A stretch of DNA of 52,726 nucleotides. Source: Streptomyces sp. ASQP_92. GTDB taxonomy: Bacteria > Actinomycetota > Actinomycetes > Streptomycetales > Streptomycetaceae. Both the position numbers and the translations under genes were made by a program. The notes beneath the pieces were generated by a model. The model searched no databases, was not told the DNA's origin, and worked only from the letters and a program-made list of their open reading frames with translations. The stretch is from assembly GCF_025399895.1 (NCBI RefSeq), contig NZ_JAODUA010000029.1, forward strand, positions 1-52,726, in the 5' to 3' direction. Shown in pieces: positions 39,873 to 49,191 of this stretch (position 1 is its first letter; each line of letters opens with the position of its first letter).

Positions 39873-41006
39873 GTGGTGTCGCTTGGAACCATCGCCCGGA
39901 AGGTCATGGGCCTACCGGAGCCAACCGGCAAGAACGGGACCGGCGAGAACCCGACGGCCGCTGTCCCACGGCAGGCAGAGGAGACGCCGCCCCGGCCGGT
40001 AAACCCGTGGGAGTCCGCAGGCGCCGAACTGCGACAGCAGACCGCCACCGGCAAGGCCGGGAACGGCACCCGGCCCGCGCCGTCGAGAACCTCCTCGGGC
40101 ACCCCGTGGACGCCGCAGGACGAACGGTCGGGCGCCGTGTTCTTGAGGCGCCTCGGCCGCGGCCTGGTCTGGTTCGTCGTCGTCCTGGCCGCCATCACCG
40201 GAGTGCGGGCCTGGTTCATCCCGCCGAAGGCGCCGGCACCCAAGGCGCCCGCCGTGAAGACCGAGGCGGCCTACCCCGAGGAGGCGGCGCAGGCCGTCGC
40301 CGCGAGGTTCGCCCGCGCCTACCTCGGGTGGGACGAGAGCAAGGTCCAGGAGCGCGAGCAGCTCCTCGCCGCCGTCCTGCCCCCGGACGCCGACACCACC
40401 ATGGGATGGAACGGGCACGGCCGCCAAGACGTGCTAGCCGTCCAGCCGGGCGCCGTGACCAAGACCAACAACGCCCAGGCGCGCGTACGGGTTGAGGCTC
40501 TCGTCCGGCCCGTGGCCGGGGCCGAACCCGCCAAGGACAAGGCGGCGACCCCGGCCCAGGAGGCGGCCCGATGGGTCGGCCTCGACGTGCCGGTTGCCGA
40601 GTCCGCCGGGCAGATCGTCGTCACGGGGCGGCCCGGCCTCGTCGGCATCCCCAAGCACGGACCCAAAGCGCCGGACACGCCCACGACGCAGACCGACCCC
40701 GAACTGAGCACGCAGACCAACGGCGCCGTCGACAAGTTCTTTGCGGCGTACGCCGCGGGCGACACCGACGCCGTCACGGCGCCGGGCGCGAGCGTGCCGG
40801 CACTTCCGGCCGGGGTCGAGTACAAGGGGCTCGTCTCCTGGTCTGCGGACACCGGAAGCGGCGACAGGCGCACCGGTACCGCCCTCGTCTCCTGGTCCCT
40901 CGGCGGGGCCTCGGTCGAGCAGGTCTACCGCGTGACCATCACGCGGGTGTCGACGTCGGACGCCCACCGTTGGCAGGTCTACGACGTCCGCGGCGGGTCG
41001 GCCTGA
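39873..41006 (+). CDS. TcpC/VirB8-like conjugation protein
   Basis: 377 aa, GTG start with GGGGAG upstream (a GTG at 39876 is the alternative). A ~85-residue cytoplasmic N-terminus is followed by one membrane segment (GLVWFVVVLAAITGVRAWF, about 97-115), then two NTF2-like domains (about 130-260 and 275-375), the architecture of TcpC. TcpC proteins form the periplasmic-equivalent scaffold of Gram-positive type IV systems. First gene of the operon. Confidence 0.8.
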   Translation: MVSLGTIARKVMGLPEPTGKNGTGENPTAAVPRQAEETPPRPVNPWESAGAELRQQTATGKAGNGTRPAPSRTSSGTPWTPQDERSGAVFLRRLGRGLVWFVVVLAAITGVRAWFIPPKAPAPKAPAVKTEAAYPEEAAQAVAARFARAYLGWDESKVQEREQLLAAVLPPDADTTMGWNGHGRQDVLAVQPGAVTKTNNAQARVRVEALVRPVAGAEPAKDKAATPAQEAARWVGLDVPVAESAGQIVVTGRPGLVGIPKHGPKAPDTPTTQTDPELSTQTNGAVDKFFAAYAAGDTDAVTAPGASVPALPAGVEYKGLVSWSADTGSGDRRTGTALVSWSLGGASVEQVYRVTITRVSTSDAHRWQVYDVRGGSA

Positions 41007-41014
41007 CCCGTCAA

Positions 41015-41038
41015 TGTCCCCAGCTCATAAATCATGAG
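41015..41038 (+). promoter_or_regulatory. CTCAY-N5-RTGAG operator c
   Basis: TGTCCCCAGCTCATAAATCATGAG with half-sites CTCAT and ATGAG, then GTCATAACTCCTGG as at 7129. It suggests an internal promoter for 41091 onward that is controlled with the other three sites. Confidence 0.55.
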
Positions 41039-41090
41039 CATCTGTCATAACTCCTGGCTAGCCTGCCCATTCACGTACAAGGGGGAACCC

Positions 41091-41354
41091 GTGGAACCTG
41101 TGCACCGCCTCGTCGAGCTCGCCGCGCCACTCACCACCGGGGCGGAGCTCAAAGACTGGATCTTGGTTGTGGTGGGGAACCTGTTCGCCGCGTTCCTCGC
41201 GGTGAGGGCCCTCGGGCACTTCCTGAAAAAGGAGTGGGGCGAGATGGTCACCCTCGGGGTGGCCGCCGTGTTCGTCGGCGCGATCATCTGGGCCCCTGAC
41301 ACCGTGCAGGGCTTCCTTACGGGCGTGTGGGGCAAGGTCTCGGGGTCTGCCTGA
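41091..41354 (+). CDS. Small membrane protein, TcpD/VirB2-like
   Basis: 87 aa, GTG with AAGGGGGAA upstream. Two hydrophobic segments (about 20-42 and 50-72) separated by a Lys/Glu loop. Size, topology and place before the TcpE-like gene fit TcpD. Could form part of the channel. Confidence 0.7.
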   Translation: MEPVHRLVELAAPLTTGAELKDWILVVVGNLFAAFLAVRALGHFLKKEWGEMVTLGVAAVFVGAIIWAPDTVQGFLTGVWGKVSGSA

Positions 41355-41923
41355 TGCGCGTAGGGAACACGTACACCAGGCATTTTGACCTTGAGACCAA
41401 GCAACACGAGTTGCTCGGGATGGACCTCGGGGAGGGGGCGCCGCGCCGCGCCCTCGTCCTGGGGCTCGTGCTCTACGCCCTGTGGACCGGCGCCCTGTTG
41501 CTCCTGTTCGGCCTCCCGTCCAAGATCACGTTTACGCTCTACTTCCTGCCCCCGCTGATCACCGTTGTCTACGGCACGCAGCGATCACGGATAGTCGAGC
41601 GCCGATGGAACATCACCCGGTGGAGCATCGGGGTTCGGTACCTCGTCCTCGGACACCGGCCGATCATCAGCGCCGGGCGTCGCGCCGCCAACCGAAGCGA
41701 GTGGATCAGCCGCCGCGCCCGGTGGGCCGGAAAGGCCGAGCTCCTCGCCGAGTCGCCGCTCGGGCCGCTCGTCGAGCGATGGCTCGGCGCCGAGGAATCC
41801 GTCCCGCCCGGTGCCGGCGCCCCGCTCCGACTCACCGCACGCCCTCGCCTGTACGGCCCTGACGCCGTCGGCAAGGCGTATGGCCGCAAGGCAATGCAGC
41901 AGCACAGGGGGAACACGTCGTGA
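41354..41923 (+). CDS. TcpE/PrgI-like membrane protein
   Basis: 189 aa, start overlapping the previous stop. Starts RVGNTYTRHFDLETKQH, then two adjacent membrane segments (about 32-78) followed by QRSRIVERRWNITRWSIGVRYL and a basic cytoplasmic domain. The two-pass arrangement directly before VirB4 is typical of TcpE/PrgI. Stop overlaps the VirB4 GTG. Confidence 0.75.
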   Translation: MRVGNTYTRHFDLETKQHELLGMDLGEGAPRRALVLGLVLYALWTGALLLLFGLPSKITFTLYFLPPLITVVYGTQRSRIVERRWNITRWSIGVRYLVLGHRPIISAGRRAANRSEWISRRARWAGKAELLAESPLGPLVERWLGAEESVPPGAGAPLRLTARPRLYGPDAVGKAYGRKAMQQHRGNTS

Positions 41924-44478
41924 AGGTTCTACAGAAGGTCGGGACGTTCCTCGGTGTGGGCGGTGACCGCTCGGCGATGCCGCCGCAGTACGTCGCCCTC
42001 GCCGACGGCCTCGTCATCACCGACAGCCACACGGAAGCGTGGTACGTCCTCGCCTCCTCGAACACCGACCTCATGTCGGAGACGGCCCGCGACGGCGAAC
42101 TCGACGCCGCGAACTCGGCCCTCGCGCGCACCCTCGCCGGGCACGACTGCCACCTTCGGGTGCTGTGGTCCCCGCTACACGCCGAGGACTACGCCGCCGA
42201 GGCCGCCGAGATGTTCACCGCCGGGGACTGGCAGGAGTGGGCACAGATCCGCGTCGGCCGCCTCGAACAGATCGCCTTGCCTACGCGTCACCTCCTCCTC
42301 GGCGTGCGCCTCACCGAGCGCACTGGGCAGGCGCAGAAGCTCGGCCGCCGGGGTGTCGAGGGTGGCCTCGGCCTCAACTCCTCGACCGTCGGTTCCCGCG
42401 AACTCGCGCGCCTCGACGCGCAGATGCGCCGCCTCGGCCGACGGCTGGAGTCGTCCCCGTGGAAGGCGCAGCCCGCATCCGTCGAGATGCTCGCATGGAT
42501 GATCAGCCGCGAGCAGCACCGCGGAACCCCCCTGCCGGCCCCGCGTGCCGGTGTCATCGCGGGTGCCAAGTTGGCGGCCCTGACGCGCGGGCGCATCCTG
42601 CCCCACCCCGACCACCTGCGGGTGGTCGACGGCCACGGCGACGTGACGGCCTGGGTGTCGGTGCTGACCATGTCGGGGTTCCCCGAGCAGATGGAGAGCC
42701 CCGGAAACGGCGAGTGGCTGCGCGTCCTCTCCGAGATCAACTACGTGCCCGACGTGGACGAGGACGACCTCGACCCGGACCTCGACCCGGCCGCCCTTAT
42801 CCAGCCCGTCAGCCCCGAGGCGTCCGTACGGTTCCGCGTGATGCCCAAGCGGGACGCCCTCAAGAAGGTGGACGAGGCCCGCAGGCTCGCCAAGGAACAG
42901 CGCCGCAGCGCCTCGAAGGCGTCGGCCGAGGACCCCGGCCGGGACATCGAGGAGACCGAGGACGTGATGGCCGAGCTCACCCGCGACATGCGGCGTGAGG
43001 ACGTGACCCTCGTCGAGGATCACCCCCGGCTGATCGTGACGAGCGAGACGTCCCTCGAAGACCTCCGGGCCCGGATTGACGCGGTGATCACGCACTACGG
43101 CGGGTTCGGGATCGAGGTCACCGTCGGCGAGGAGGAGCAGCGCGAGCTCTGGCTCGAAGTGCAGCCGGGGGACCAACTGCGCGTGCCCGACCTCGGTCAC
43201 GTCCGCGACGTCACGGCACTGTCCGGCTCCTGGTGGTGGGGCGGCGCCAAGGTTGGCGACGACCGCGGCCCCATCGTCGGATACCTCACCGGCAGCACGC
43301 CCGGCACGTTCCGCAACGACGTGACGGCCGGGTCAGACCGCGGCGACGCCACGACGACGGCGTTCGTCGGCCGGTCCGGACGAGGCAAAACCACCGCGAT
43401 GATGCTCTCGCTCCTCGATGCCGGATTCCGCGGCTCCTACGCCCTCGCGCTGGACTTTAAGGGCGACCTTGGCGGCCTCGTCACCGCGGCCCGCCGCTAC
43501 GGTCTGAACGCTCACCTCATCGAGACCGGTCCCAAGTTCGCCGGGGCCGTCGACCTGTTCACGCTCCTGGCGTCCGAGGGTGTCGACGTCGCCCGCGGTG
43601 AAGTGCCGGCGCAACTCTCCGTTGCCATCCCCGAGTGGCTGCGCGAGGCCGGGGCCGAGACGCCCATCACCCGCGCGGTGAACGAGGTCATCGCCCAGGG
43701 CGAGCCCGCCACCTGGAAGGTGATCGAGTACCTGCGGAAGATGGACGACGAGCTCGGCCGCAAGGCGGGTGAGGCCCTGTACGAACTCGCGCAGAACGCC
43801 TTGGGTGCGCCGTTCATGGGCCGCCCGACCGGCGCGGGGGCGCCCATCAGCCCAGAGCCGGGGATCTTCGTCGTGCAGATGCCGGGCCTGTCCCTGCCGC
43901 AGCCCGAGGAGAGCCGCCGGGACTGGACTCCCATGAAGCGCCTGAGTGTCGCCCTCATGCACTCGATGTTGGCGTTCGGCATCACCACCGCAGGCCGTCG
44001 AGACTTGCGCGGCCTGCGCAAAGTGGTGGCCGTTCCCGAGGTGCACGTCCTCACGGCGACTCGGGAAGGCTCGTCGTTCTTGCAGTACATCGCCCGAGTG
44101 GGCCGCGCCCTGGCGACGTCGCTCCTCCTCGACACGCAGGACCCGGAGTCGCTCGTCTCCATGGTCGGCGTCCTCGAACAACTCACGACCGTGGCGGGCT
44201 TCCAGCTCACCACCCGCGAACAACAGAACGCGTTGGCCGAGCTCCTCAGCCTGCCCAAGGATGCCCACAGCCGCGCCCTGATTCAGTCCGTCGGCCTCCT
44301 GCCCGACGGCGAGATTCGACACGGCCATTGCGTGATCCGTGACCGCCGGTTCTCCTGCGCCACCGTCCAGTGGGACGTACCGAGCGACGAACTCTTGCAG
44401 CTCCTCGACACCTCGCCCAAGGCGGCCGACCAGTCCGCCGAAGACGATCCCGTGAGCATGGAAAAGGTGAACGCATGA
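41920..44478 (+). CDS. VirB4/TcpF-type ATPase
   Basis: 852 aa. N-terminal VirB4-type domain (about 1-440), then the motor with Walker A FVGRSGRGKTTAMM (about 482-495), ALALDFKGDLGG, a Walker B region KVVAVPEVHVL (about 700-710) in which the usual acidic Asp-Glu pair is reduced to PEV, LLLDTQDPESL and a conserved FSCATVQWD end. VirB4 ATPases energise type IV secretion assembly. Overlaps its neighbours on both sides, so expression is stoichiometric. Confidence 0.85.
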   Translation: MKVLQKVGTFLGVGGDRSAMPPQYVALADGLVITDSHTEAWYVLASSNTDLMSETARDGELDAANSALARTLAGHDCHLRVLWSPLHAEDYAAEAAEMFTAGDWQEWAQIRVGRLEQIALPTRHLLLGVRLTERTGQAQKLGRRGVEGGLGLNSSTVGSRELARLDAQMRRLGRRLESSPWKAQPASVEMLAWMISREQHRGTPLPAPRAGVIAGAKLAALTRGRILPHPDHLRVVDGHGDVTAWVSVLTMSGFPEQMESPGNGEWLRVLSEINYVPDVDEDDLDPDLDPAALIQPVSPEASVRFRVMPKRDALKKVDEARRLAKEQRRSASKASAEDPGRDIEETEDVMAELTRDMRREDVTLVEDHPRLIVTSETSLEDLRARIDAVITHYGGFGIEVTVGEEEQRELWLEVQPGDQLRVPDLGHVRDVTALSGSWWWGGAKVGDDRGPIVGYLTGSTPGTFRNDVTAGSDRGDATTTAFVGRSGRGKTTAMMLSLLDAGFRGSYALALDFKGDLGGLVTAARRYGLNAHLIETGPKFAGAVDLFTLLASEGVDVARGEVPAQLSVAIPEWLREAGAETPITRAVNEVIAQGEPATWKVIEYLRKMDDELGRKAGEALYELAQNALGAPFMGRPTGAGAPISPEPGIFVVQMPGLSLPQPEESRRDWTPMKRLSVALMHSMLAFGITTAGRRDLRGLRKVVAVPEVHVLTATREGSSFLQYIARVGRALATSLLLDTQDPESLVSMVGVLEQLTTVAGFQLTTREQQNALAELLSLPKDAHSRALIQSVGLLPDGEIRHGHCVIRDRRFSCATVQWDVPSDELLQLLDTSPKAADQSAEDDPVSMEKVNA

Positions 44479-45101
44479 TGCGCAAGACGACGGCCGCCGT
44501 ACTGGCCGCCGGCATCCTCGCCCTTGCCGGATGCTCCTCGGACGGCGACGGCGGAACCAAGGACACCAACCCCAGTGCCGGCGGGCAGCAGGCCCCCCAG
44601 GACGATGCGCTCGTGAAGGTGGCCCAGCGCTACCAGGAGGCCGCCAACCGCCTTGACTGGAAGGCCGCTTGCGGCCTCAGCTCCTCGCGGCTGCGCGGCG
44701 GCACGGTCGAGGAGTGCGCCGACCGGCTCACCGTGGACGAGCCCACGCCCGACCCCAGCGAGTCGAGCCCCTCGCCGTCGTTCTCCCCGCCGACGTACGC
44801 CGACGGTTCGACACCCGAACCCGTCGCGTCCCGTACGCCCACCGGGCCGGACCGGGCCGACACCGGCCCCGTCTCGGCCTCGGACGTCGTCGAGGTCTCG
44901 GCGGTCAAGGACCACCCGGCCGGGTACGGCGTGCTCGTCACCTACACCGTGAAGTGGCCCGGCAAGGACGCCACCACCACGCGCCGCGCGCTGCGCCTGG
45001 TCCAGCAGGGCGGGGCCTGGCTCGTCGACCAGCACGAGGACGTACAAGCGGGCGACATGGGGCACGGTTCGCCGGTCCGCACCGCCCTGTCAGAGGGGTA
45101 A
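44475..45101 (+). CDS. Lipoprotein of the mating channel
   Basis: 208 aa, ATG overlapping the VirB4 stop. Lipoprotein signal MMRKTTAAVLAAGILALAGC (lipobox LALAG-Cys, about residue 20). A disordered linker, a short domain with two Cys (CGLSS, ECADRL), a Pro/Ser linker, then an NTF2-like beta-rich end (GVLVTYTVKW, LRLVQQGGAWLVDQ). Exposed on the outer face of the membrane. Confidence 0.8.
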   Translation: MMRKTTAAVLAAGILALAGCSSDGDGGTKDTNPSAGGQQAPQDDALVKVAQRYQEAANRLDWKAACGLSSSRLRGGTVEECADRLTVDEPTPDPSESSPSPSFSPPTYADGSTPEPVASRTPTGPDRADTGPVSASDVVEVSAVKDHPAGYGVLVTYTVKWPGKDATTTRRALRLVQQGGAWLVDQHEDVQAGDMGHGSPVRTALSEG

Positions 45102-45103
45102 CA

Positions 45104-47179
45104 GTGCTCGTCTACTACAACTTGCCGCGCCTGCGGACCGTGTTGATTCCGCTCCTGTTCGCCTTCACCACGTTGATGGTGTTCGCCGGGCACGCGCACG
45201 CTGCGGATATCGACCCAACGGGAGTCGGCGACCTCATGCCGTCGCCCGACAACAAGGTGCCCGACGGCGAGGGCACCCTCTATGAGACGTACAGCAATCC
45301 GTCCCTGTGGCAGCTCGATTCCGATTTCGGTAAGTGGGACATCCTCGACCCGATGGCCGAGGCCATCGCGGATATCTGCATGGGCCTGATCGCCGTACTC
45401 GGTACGGCCTGCATCGTGATCGTGCAGTGGATTTTCCAACTGACCACAATTCCCGAACTTGAGAACGCCATCACCAAGAGCATCGGCGGGGCCGCCAAGG
45501 GCCTTACGGTGACGCTCCTCCCGAGCGCACTCGCCGTCGGCGGCCTGGTGGCATTCGTGCAGCACCGGAAGGGCGGCGGGGGCGGGGGCCTGTCGCAAAT
45601 CGCCTGGGTGCTGATCTCCGGTGTGGTCTCGGTCTCGCTCCTGACCAGCCCTCAGACCTGGGTCGGCGGCATCGACAGCGCCCGTCAGGTCGGATCAAGC
45701 GTCACCATGAACGCCACGTCGCAGGGCCTCGGCGACGGTTCGGGCGACTTCCCGTTCAAGCTCGACCATAAGCCGAAATTCAGCGGGAACGGCAGGGATG
45801 ACGCCCTCCGCAAATCGAGTGATGCCGTGTGGCGCGCATATGTGGCGACCCCGTGGTGTGTCGCGGAATTCGGCTCTTTCGAGGTCTGCGAGAAGTACGG
45901 AAAAGACCTGTTGGACAAGGGTAGTGACAAGGACAAGCGCAAGGAATGGTTGCAAGACACCGTCGACGACGATGCAGTCGGCGGCGACTCCGTGACATGG
46001 CGTCAGGGGCATAGCCCCGTCGGCCGGATCATGGTCACCATTCCCGCCCTAATCTCCGTGATCCTGTTCGCGGCGCTAATCCTGATGCTCGCCTTCACCT
46101 CGTTGGCGAGCCTCCTCGGGGCCCTCATGCTTCTGTTGACGGGCGTCATCTTCGCGTGCCTCTGGGTCATCCCCGGCCGCCCCCGCGAGTGGGGTCTCGC
46201 CTGGTTCGATCAGGTTCTCGCGCGCACCCTCGAAAGCATGATCGCAACGATGGTCCTCGGTGCGGTCCTATCCCTACAGGCCGCCACGACGCAGATGTTC
46301 GGCCAGTACGGATGGCTCCCCACCAGCGGCCTGAGCATCGCCGCCGCCATCGTCGGGATGAACTTCCGGGCCGTCGTCGCCCAAATCTTCGGCGTCCGCG
46401 GTACCACCTCCGGAATGCTCGGCGGCCTCGCCCTCGCCAAGATGATGAACCGAGGCGGCGGAGGCAGCAGCCGCCGAGGCGGCGGAGGCGTCGACCATCA
46501 GCCCGTGCGCACCGTGCCCGGCCGCGGACGTCGCCGAGGCGGCGGCGGAGGAGGAGGCGGGGGCGGCGGCGACGACCTGCCGCAGCTCCCCGGCGGCGGG
46601 GGCGGCGCAGCCGATGACATGAACGTCGTCCTCACCCGCGTTCCGCGCCACCGGCCACCCGCGCCGGCACCCCGCCCGCTCCCGGCTACAGCCGGTGCGG
46701 GGGCGGGCCCGGCCCTCCCACCCGGCGGCGGCGCCGCGACTGCCGGCGGACGCTCCGACGCCCCGGTGATCACGCTCGACCGCGAGCGGTCCGACGTCAC
46801 CGGCAAGGCCCGCGCCACCCTGCCCCCGCAGCCGTCGAGGCCCCGCGCCGGACTGCCTGGGGGCAGGGAGGGCACCACGGCCGCGGCGGGGACCGCAGCA
46901 GGGGCAGGAGCCACGCGTCCGGCCATCGGGTCGGGGCCGACGCCGGTCATGCGCCCGGAGAACGGCGGGACACCGAACTACGCCTTCCGGCAGGCCCCGC
47001 CGCCCGCGCGGCCGGGCGATCCCAAGATCATTCAGGCGACGGTAATCCGCAGCACGCCCAACGGTCCGCCACCGCGGCCGACCGGGAGCACGCAGCCGCC
47101 GCCCCGCGCCACCGCGCCGGCACGCCGCCCAGCGGCCCCGGCGGTCCCGGCGCCCAGGAACACCGGCCGACGGGGGTAA
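45104..47179 (+). CDS. VirB6/TrbL/TcpH-like polytopic membrane protein
   Basis: 691 aa from GTG 45104 (GAGGGG upstream). A cleavable-looking N-terminal segment ending in AHA (about 15-35). Membrane segments at about 88-112, 135-150, 160-180, 310-360 (two to three) and 380-400, with a large extracellular loop (about 185-305) carrying two Cys. After about 455 the sequence is Gly-, then Pro/Ala-rich and disordered to the end. This matches TcpH/VirB6-type channel components. Confidence 0.8.
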   Translation: MLVYYNLPRLRTVLIPLLFAFTTLMVFAGHAHAADIDPTGVGDLMPSPDNKVPDGEGTLYETYSNPSLWQLDSDFGKWDILDPMAEAIADICMGLIAVLGTACIVIVQWIFQLTTIPELENAITKSIGGAAKGLTVTLLPSALAVGGLVAFVQHRKGGGGGGLSQIAWVLISGVVSVSLLTSPQTWVGGIDSARQVGSSVTMNATSQGLGDGSGDFPFKLDHKPKFSGNGRDDALRKSSDAVWRAYVATPWCVAEFGSFEVCEKYGKDLLDKGSDKDKRKEWLQDTVDDDAVGGDSVTWRQGHSPVGRIMVTIPALISVILFAALILMLAFTSLASLLGALMLLLTGVIFACLWVIPGRPREWGLAWFDQVLARTLESMIATMVLGAVLSLQAATTQMFGQYGWLPTSGLSIAAAIVGMNFRAVVAQIFGVRGTTSGMLGGLALAKMMNRGGGGSSRRGGGGVDHQPVRTVPGRGRRRGGGGGGGGGGGDDLPQLPGGGGGAADDMNVVLTRVPRHRPPAPAPRPLPATAGAGAGPALPPGGGAATAGGRSDAPVITLDRERSDVTGKARATLPPQPSRPRAGLPGGREGTTAAAGTAAGAGATRPAIGSGPTPVMRPENGGTPNYAFRQAPPPARPGDPKIIQATVIRSTPNGPPPRPTGSTQPPPRATAPARRPAAPAVPAPRNTGRRG

Positions 47180-47182
47180 GCC

Positions 47183-47959
47183 ATGACGAAGAAAGACGAA
47201 CCGACCCCGGAGGAGTGGCGGGAGATCCTCGCCTCGTACTCCTACCCGGAGGAGGTCAAGAAGACGAAGGGCCGCCGCGGGCGCCGCGAGGCCAAGCGCG
47301 AGCACCGCGAGGACGTCCGGCGCCGCACGAAGGAATGGGTTCGAGAGGAACGTCGCCGCGACCCGATCCGCCCGGCCGGTGCCCTGGTCATCGTGCTGGT
47401 GATCCTGGGCCTCGGCGTCGGGGCCCGCCTCCTGTGGCCGGGCCTCCTTGGCGAGAGCCACAAGGGCGACCGTGTCACGGCCACCGCGAGCCCGACCCCC
47501 GGCGCCCAGGACGAGGCGCCCGCGGCGACGCCGAGCAGTCCCTCGGCGTCGCCGAGCTCCTCGGCGGCCGTCGACCTCAGCAAGCCGGACCACGTCGCCG
47601 AGGAGGCCGTACGGATCTACCTCACCCGCAACCCGCCCAAGGACCAAGACCACACGGCGAGCGTCCTCCGGGCCGAGCCGTACATGACGGCGGCCCTCGT
47701 CGAGAACCTCGCCGGGCACACCGACCCGGGATGGTCCAAGCTCGTCAGCCGCGGCGGAGTCGCCACCGTGAGCACGGTCAAGGTCGAGCCCGCGGGCAAT
47801 GACCTGCCCGTGGACACCCCCATTCGTGTCTGGCGGAAGACCACAGCGAAGGTAGACGTCGAGGGGTACACCAACTACAGCGAAACCACCGTGCTACAGG
47901 TCGAGTTGACCAACGGTGACGGCGACGGGTGGCACGTCTCCCGAATCCTGGGGCTGTAG
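47183..47959 (+). CDS. Second TcpC/VirB8-like protein
   Basis: 258 aa. Highly charged cytoplasmic N-terminus (about 1-68), one membrane segment (ALVIVLVILGLGVGARLLW, about 69-87), a Ser/Pro linker, then an NTF2-like extracellular domain (about 138-258). Compared with the protein at 39873 it has one NTF2-like domain instead of two. Stop overlaps the next GTG. Confidence 0.7.
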   Translation: MTKKDEPTPEEWREILASYSYPEEVKKTKGRRGRREAKREHREDVRRRTKEWVREERRRDPIRPAGALVIVLVILGLGVGARLLWPGLLGESHKGDRVTATASPTPGAQDEAPAATPSSPSASPSSSAAVDLSKPDHVAEEAVRIYLTRNPPKDQDHTASVLRAEPYMTAALVENLAGHTDPGWSKLVSRGGVATVSTVKVEPAGNDLPVDTPIRVWRKTTAKVDVEGYTNYSETTVLQVELTNGDGDGWHVSRILGL

Positions 47960-49176
47960 TGGACGGACGCGACGCCGTCCGGACCGTGGGCCGTTTCGCC
48001 GGGACCGGGCTCAAGATCAAGGCCACTGCCATAGCGTCGGTGGTGTTCGTGATCTTCCTGTTCGTTGTCGGCATCTTCGGTGCCGGCATCGGCGGGAAGG
48101 CGTTCGCCGACTCCTGCGGCGAACGTGGAACACCGGGCGTCGACTACGGCGACGGCGACGGAGGAGACGCCCAGCAGCCGACCGGCGACATTCGGAAGAA
48201 CCAGATAGCGAACGCCAAGATCATTGACAAGGTGGCCGACGATGGCGGCCTGTCCGGACGGGCAACGCTCATCGGCCTGATGACCGCCCTACAAGAGTCG
48301 ACCTTGCTCAACCTCGATCACGGCGACCTCGATTCGATCGGCCTCTTCCAACAGCGGCCGTCGCAGGGCTGGGGCACAAAGACACAGATCATGCAGCCCA
48401 CCTACGCGGCCGGGATGTTCTTCTTCGGTGCCAACCGCGACACCACCGCCGGCATCCACGGCCTGACTGACATAAGGGGGTGGGAGACGATGGGCCTCGG
48501 CCAGGCCGCACAGAAGGTGCAGGCGTCCGCCCACCCCGAGCTGTACGACGGCCAGGAGGACGCCGCCCGGCAGATAGCCAAAGAGGCCGGCATCGACCTT
48601 GACCGCCCCGGCAAGGGCGGCAACGCCGACGAGGACCAGGGCCAGGGCGACGACACCGCCACCCCCAACCCGGACCAGGACGACGACCCCAACGCCAAGT
48701 GCTACCCCGAGGACGCCAACGACCGCCCCGGCAAGCCCGGTGAAGCGTTCCATGACGGTGACGCCCCGTGGCCCGCGAACGTGAAGAACCCCCGCAGCAC
48801 CGCGGACGCCATCGCCTGGGCCGAGAACGAGGCCAAGACGGGCGGCAAGGACTGGTATCGCGCCTGCCTCGCGTTCGTTGCCCGGGTGTACGGCTGGAGT
48901 TTCTCCGGGACGGCTTACGCCATTGACCACTACTACGAGATGCCAGCCAGCATGAAGCACGACAAGGACCGGAACCCGCCGCCCGGTGCCCTCATGTACT
49001 GGGAAACCGGCGGTCGAGCGGGTCACGTTGCTGTGTATCTCGGCGACGGAAAAATTGCCAGCAACGATATCCTCAGACCGGGTTACATTGACGTCGTACC
49101 CGCCACCGACATTGAAAGTAAGTGGGGTTCTACATACGTCGGTTGGGCACCACCGTATTTCCCCAAGGGTGGATAG
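47959..49176 (+). CDS. Two-domain cell-wall hydrolase (lysozyme-like plus NlpC/P60-like)
   Basis: 405 aa, GTG overlapping the previous stop. Membrane anchor at about 20-45. A lysozyme-like domain follows with ALQESTLLNLDHGDLDSIGLFQQRP (catalytic Glu about 112). An acidic Asp/Pro linker (about 215-260) leads to an NlpC/P60-like domain with Cys in RACLAFVARVYG (about 303) and His in GHVAVYLGDGK (about 355). Matches TcpG-type hydrolases that open peptidoglycan for the mating channel. Confidence 0.82.
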   Translation: MDGRDAVRTVGRFAGTGLKIKATAIASVVFVIFLFVVGIFGAGIGGKAFADSCGERGTPGVDYGDGDGGDAQQPTGDIRKNQIANAKIIDKVADDGGLSGRATLIGLMTALQESTLLNLDHGDLDSIGLFQQRPSQGWGTKTQIMQPTYAAGMFFFGANRDTTAGIHGLTDIRGWETMGLGQAAQKVQASAHPELYDGQEDAARQIAKEAGIDLDRPGKGGNADEDQGQGDDTATPNPDQDDDPNAKCYPEDANDRPGKPGEAFHDGDAPWPANVKNPRSTADAIAWAENEAKTGGKDWYRACLAFVARVYGWSFSGTAYAIDHYYEMPASMKHDKDRNPPPGALMYWETGGRAGHVAVYLGDGKIASNDILRPGYIDVVPATDIESKWGSTYVGWAPPYFPKGG

Positions 49177-49191
49177 ATCGGAGAAAGACCA

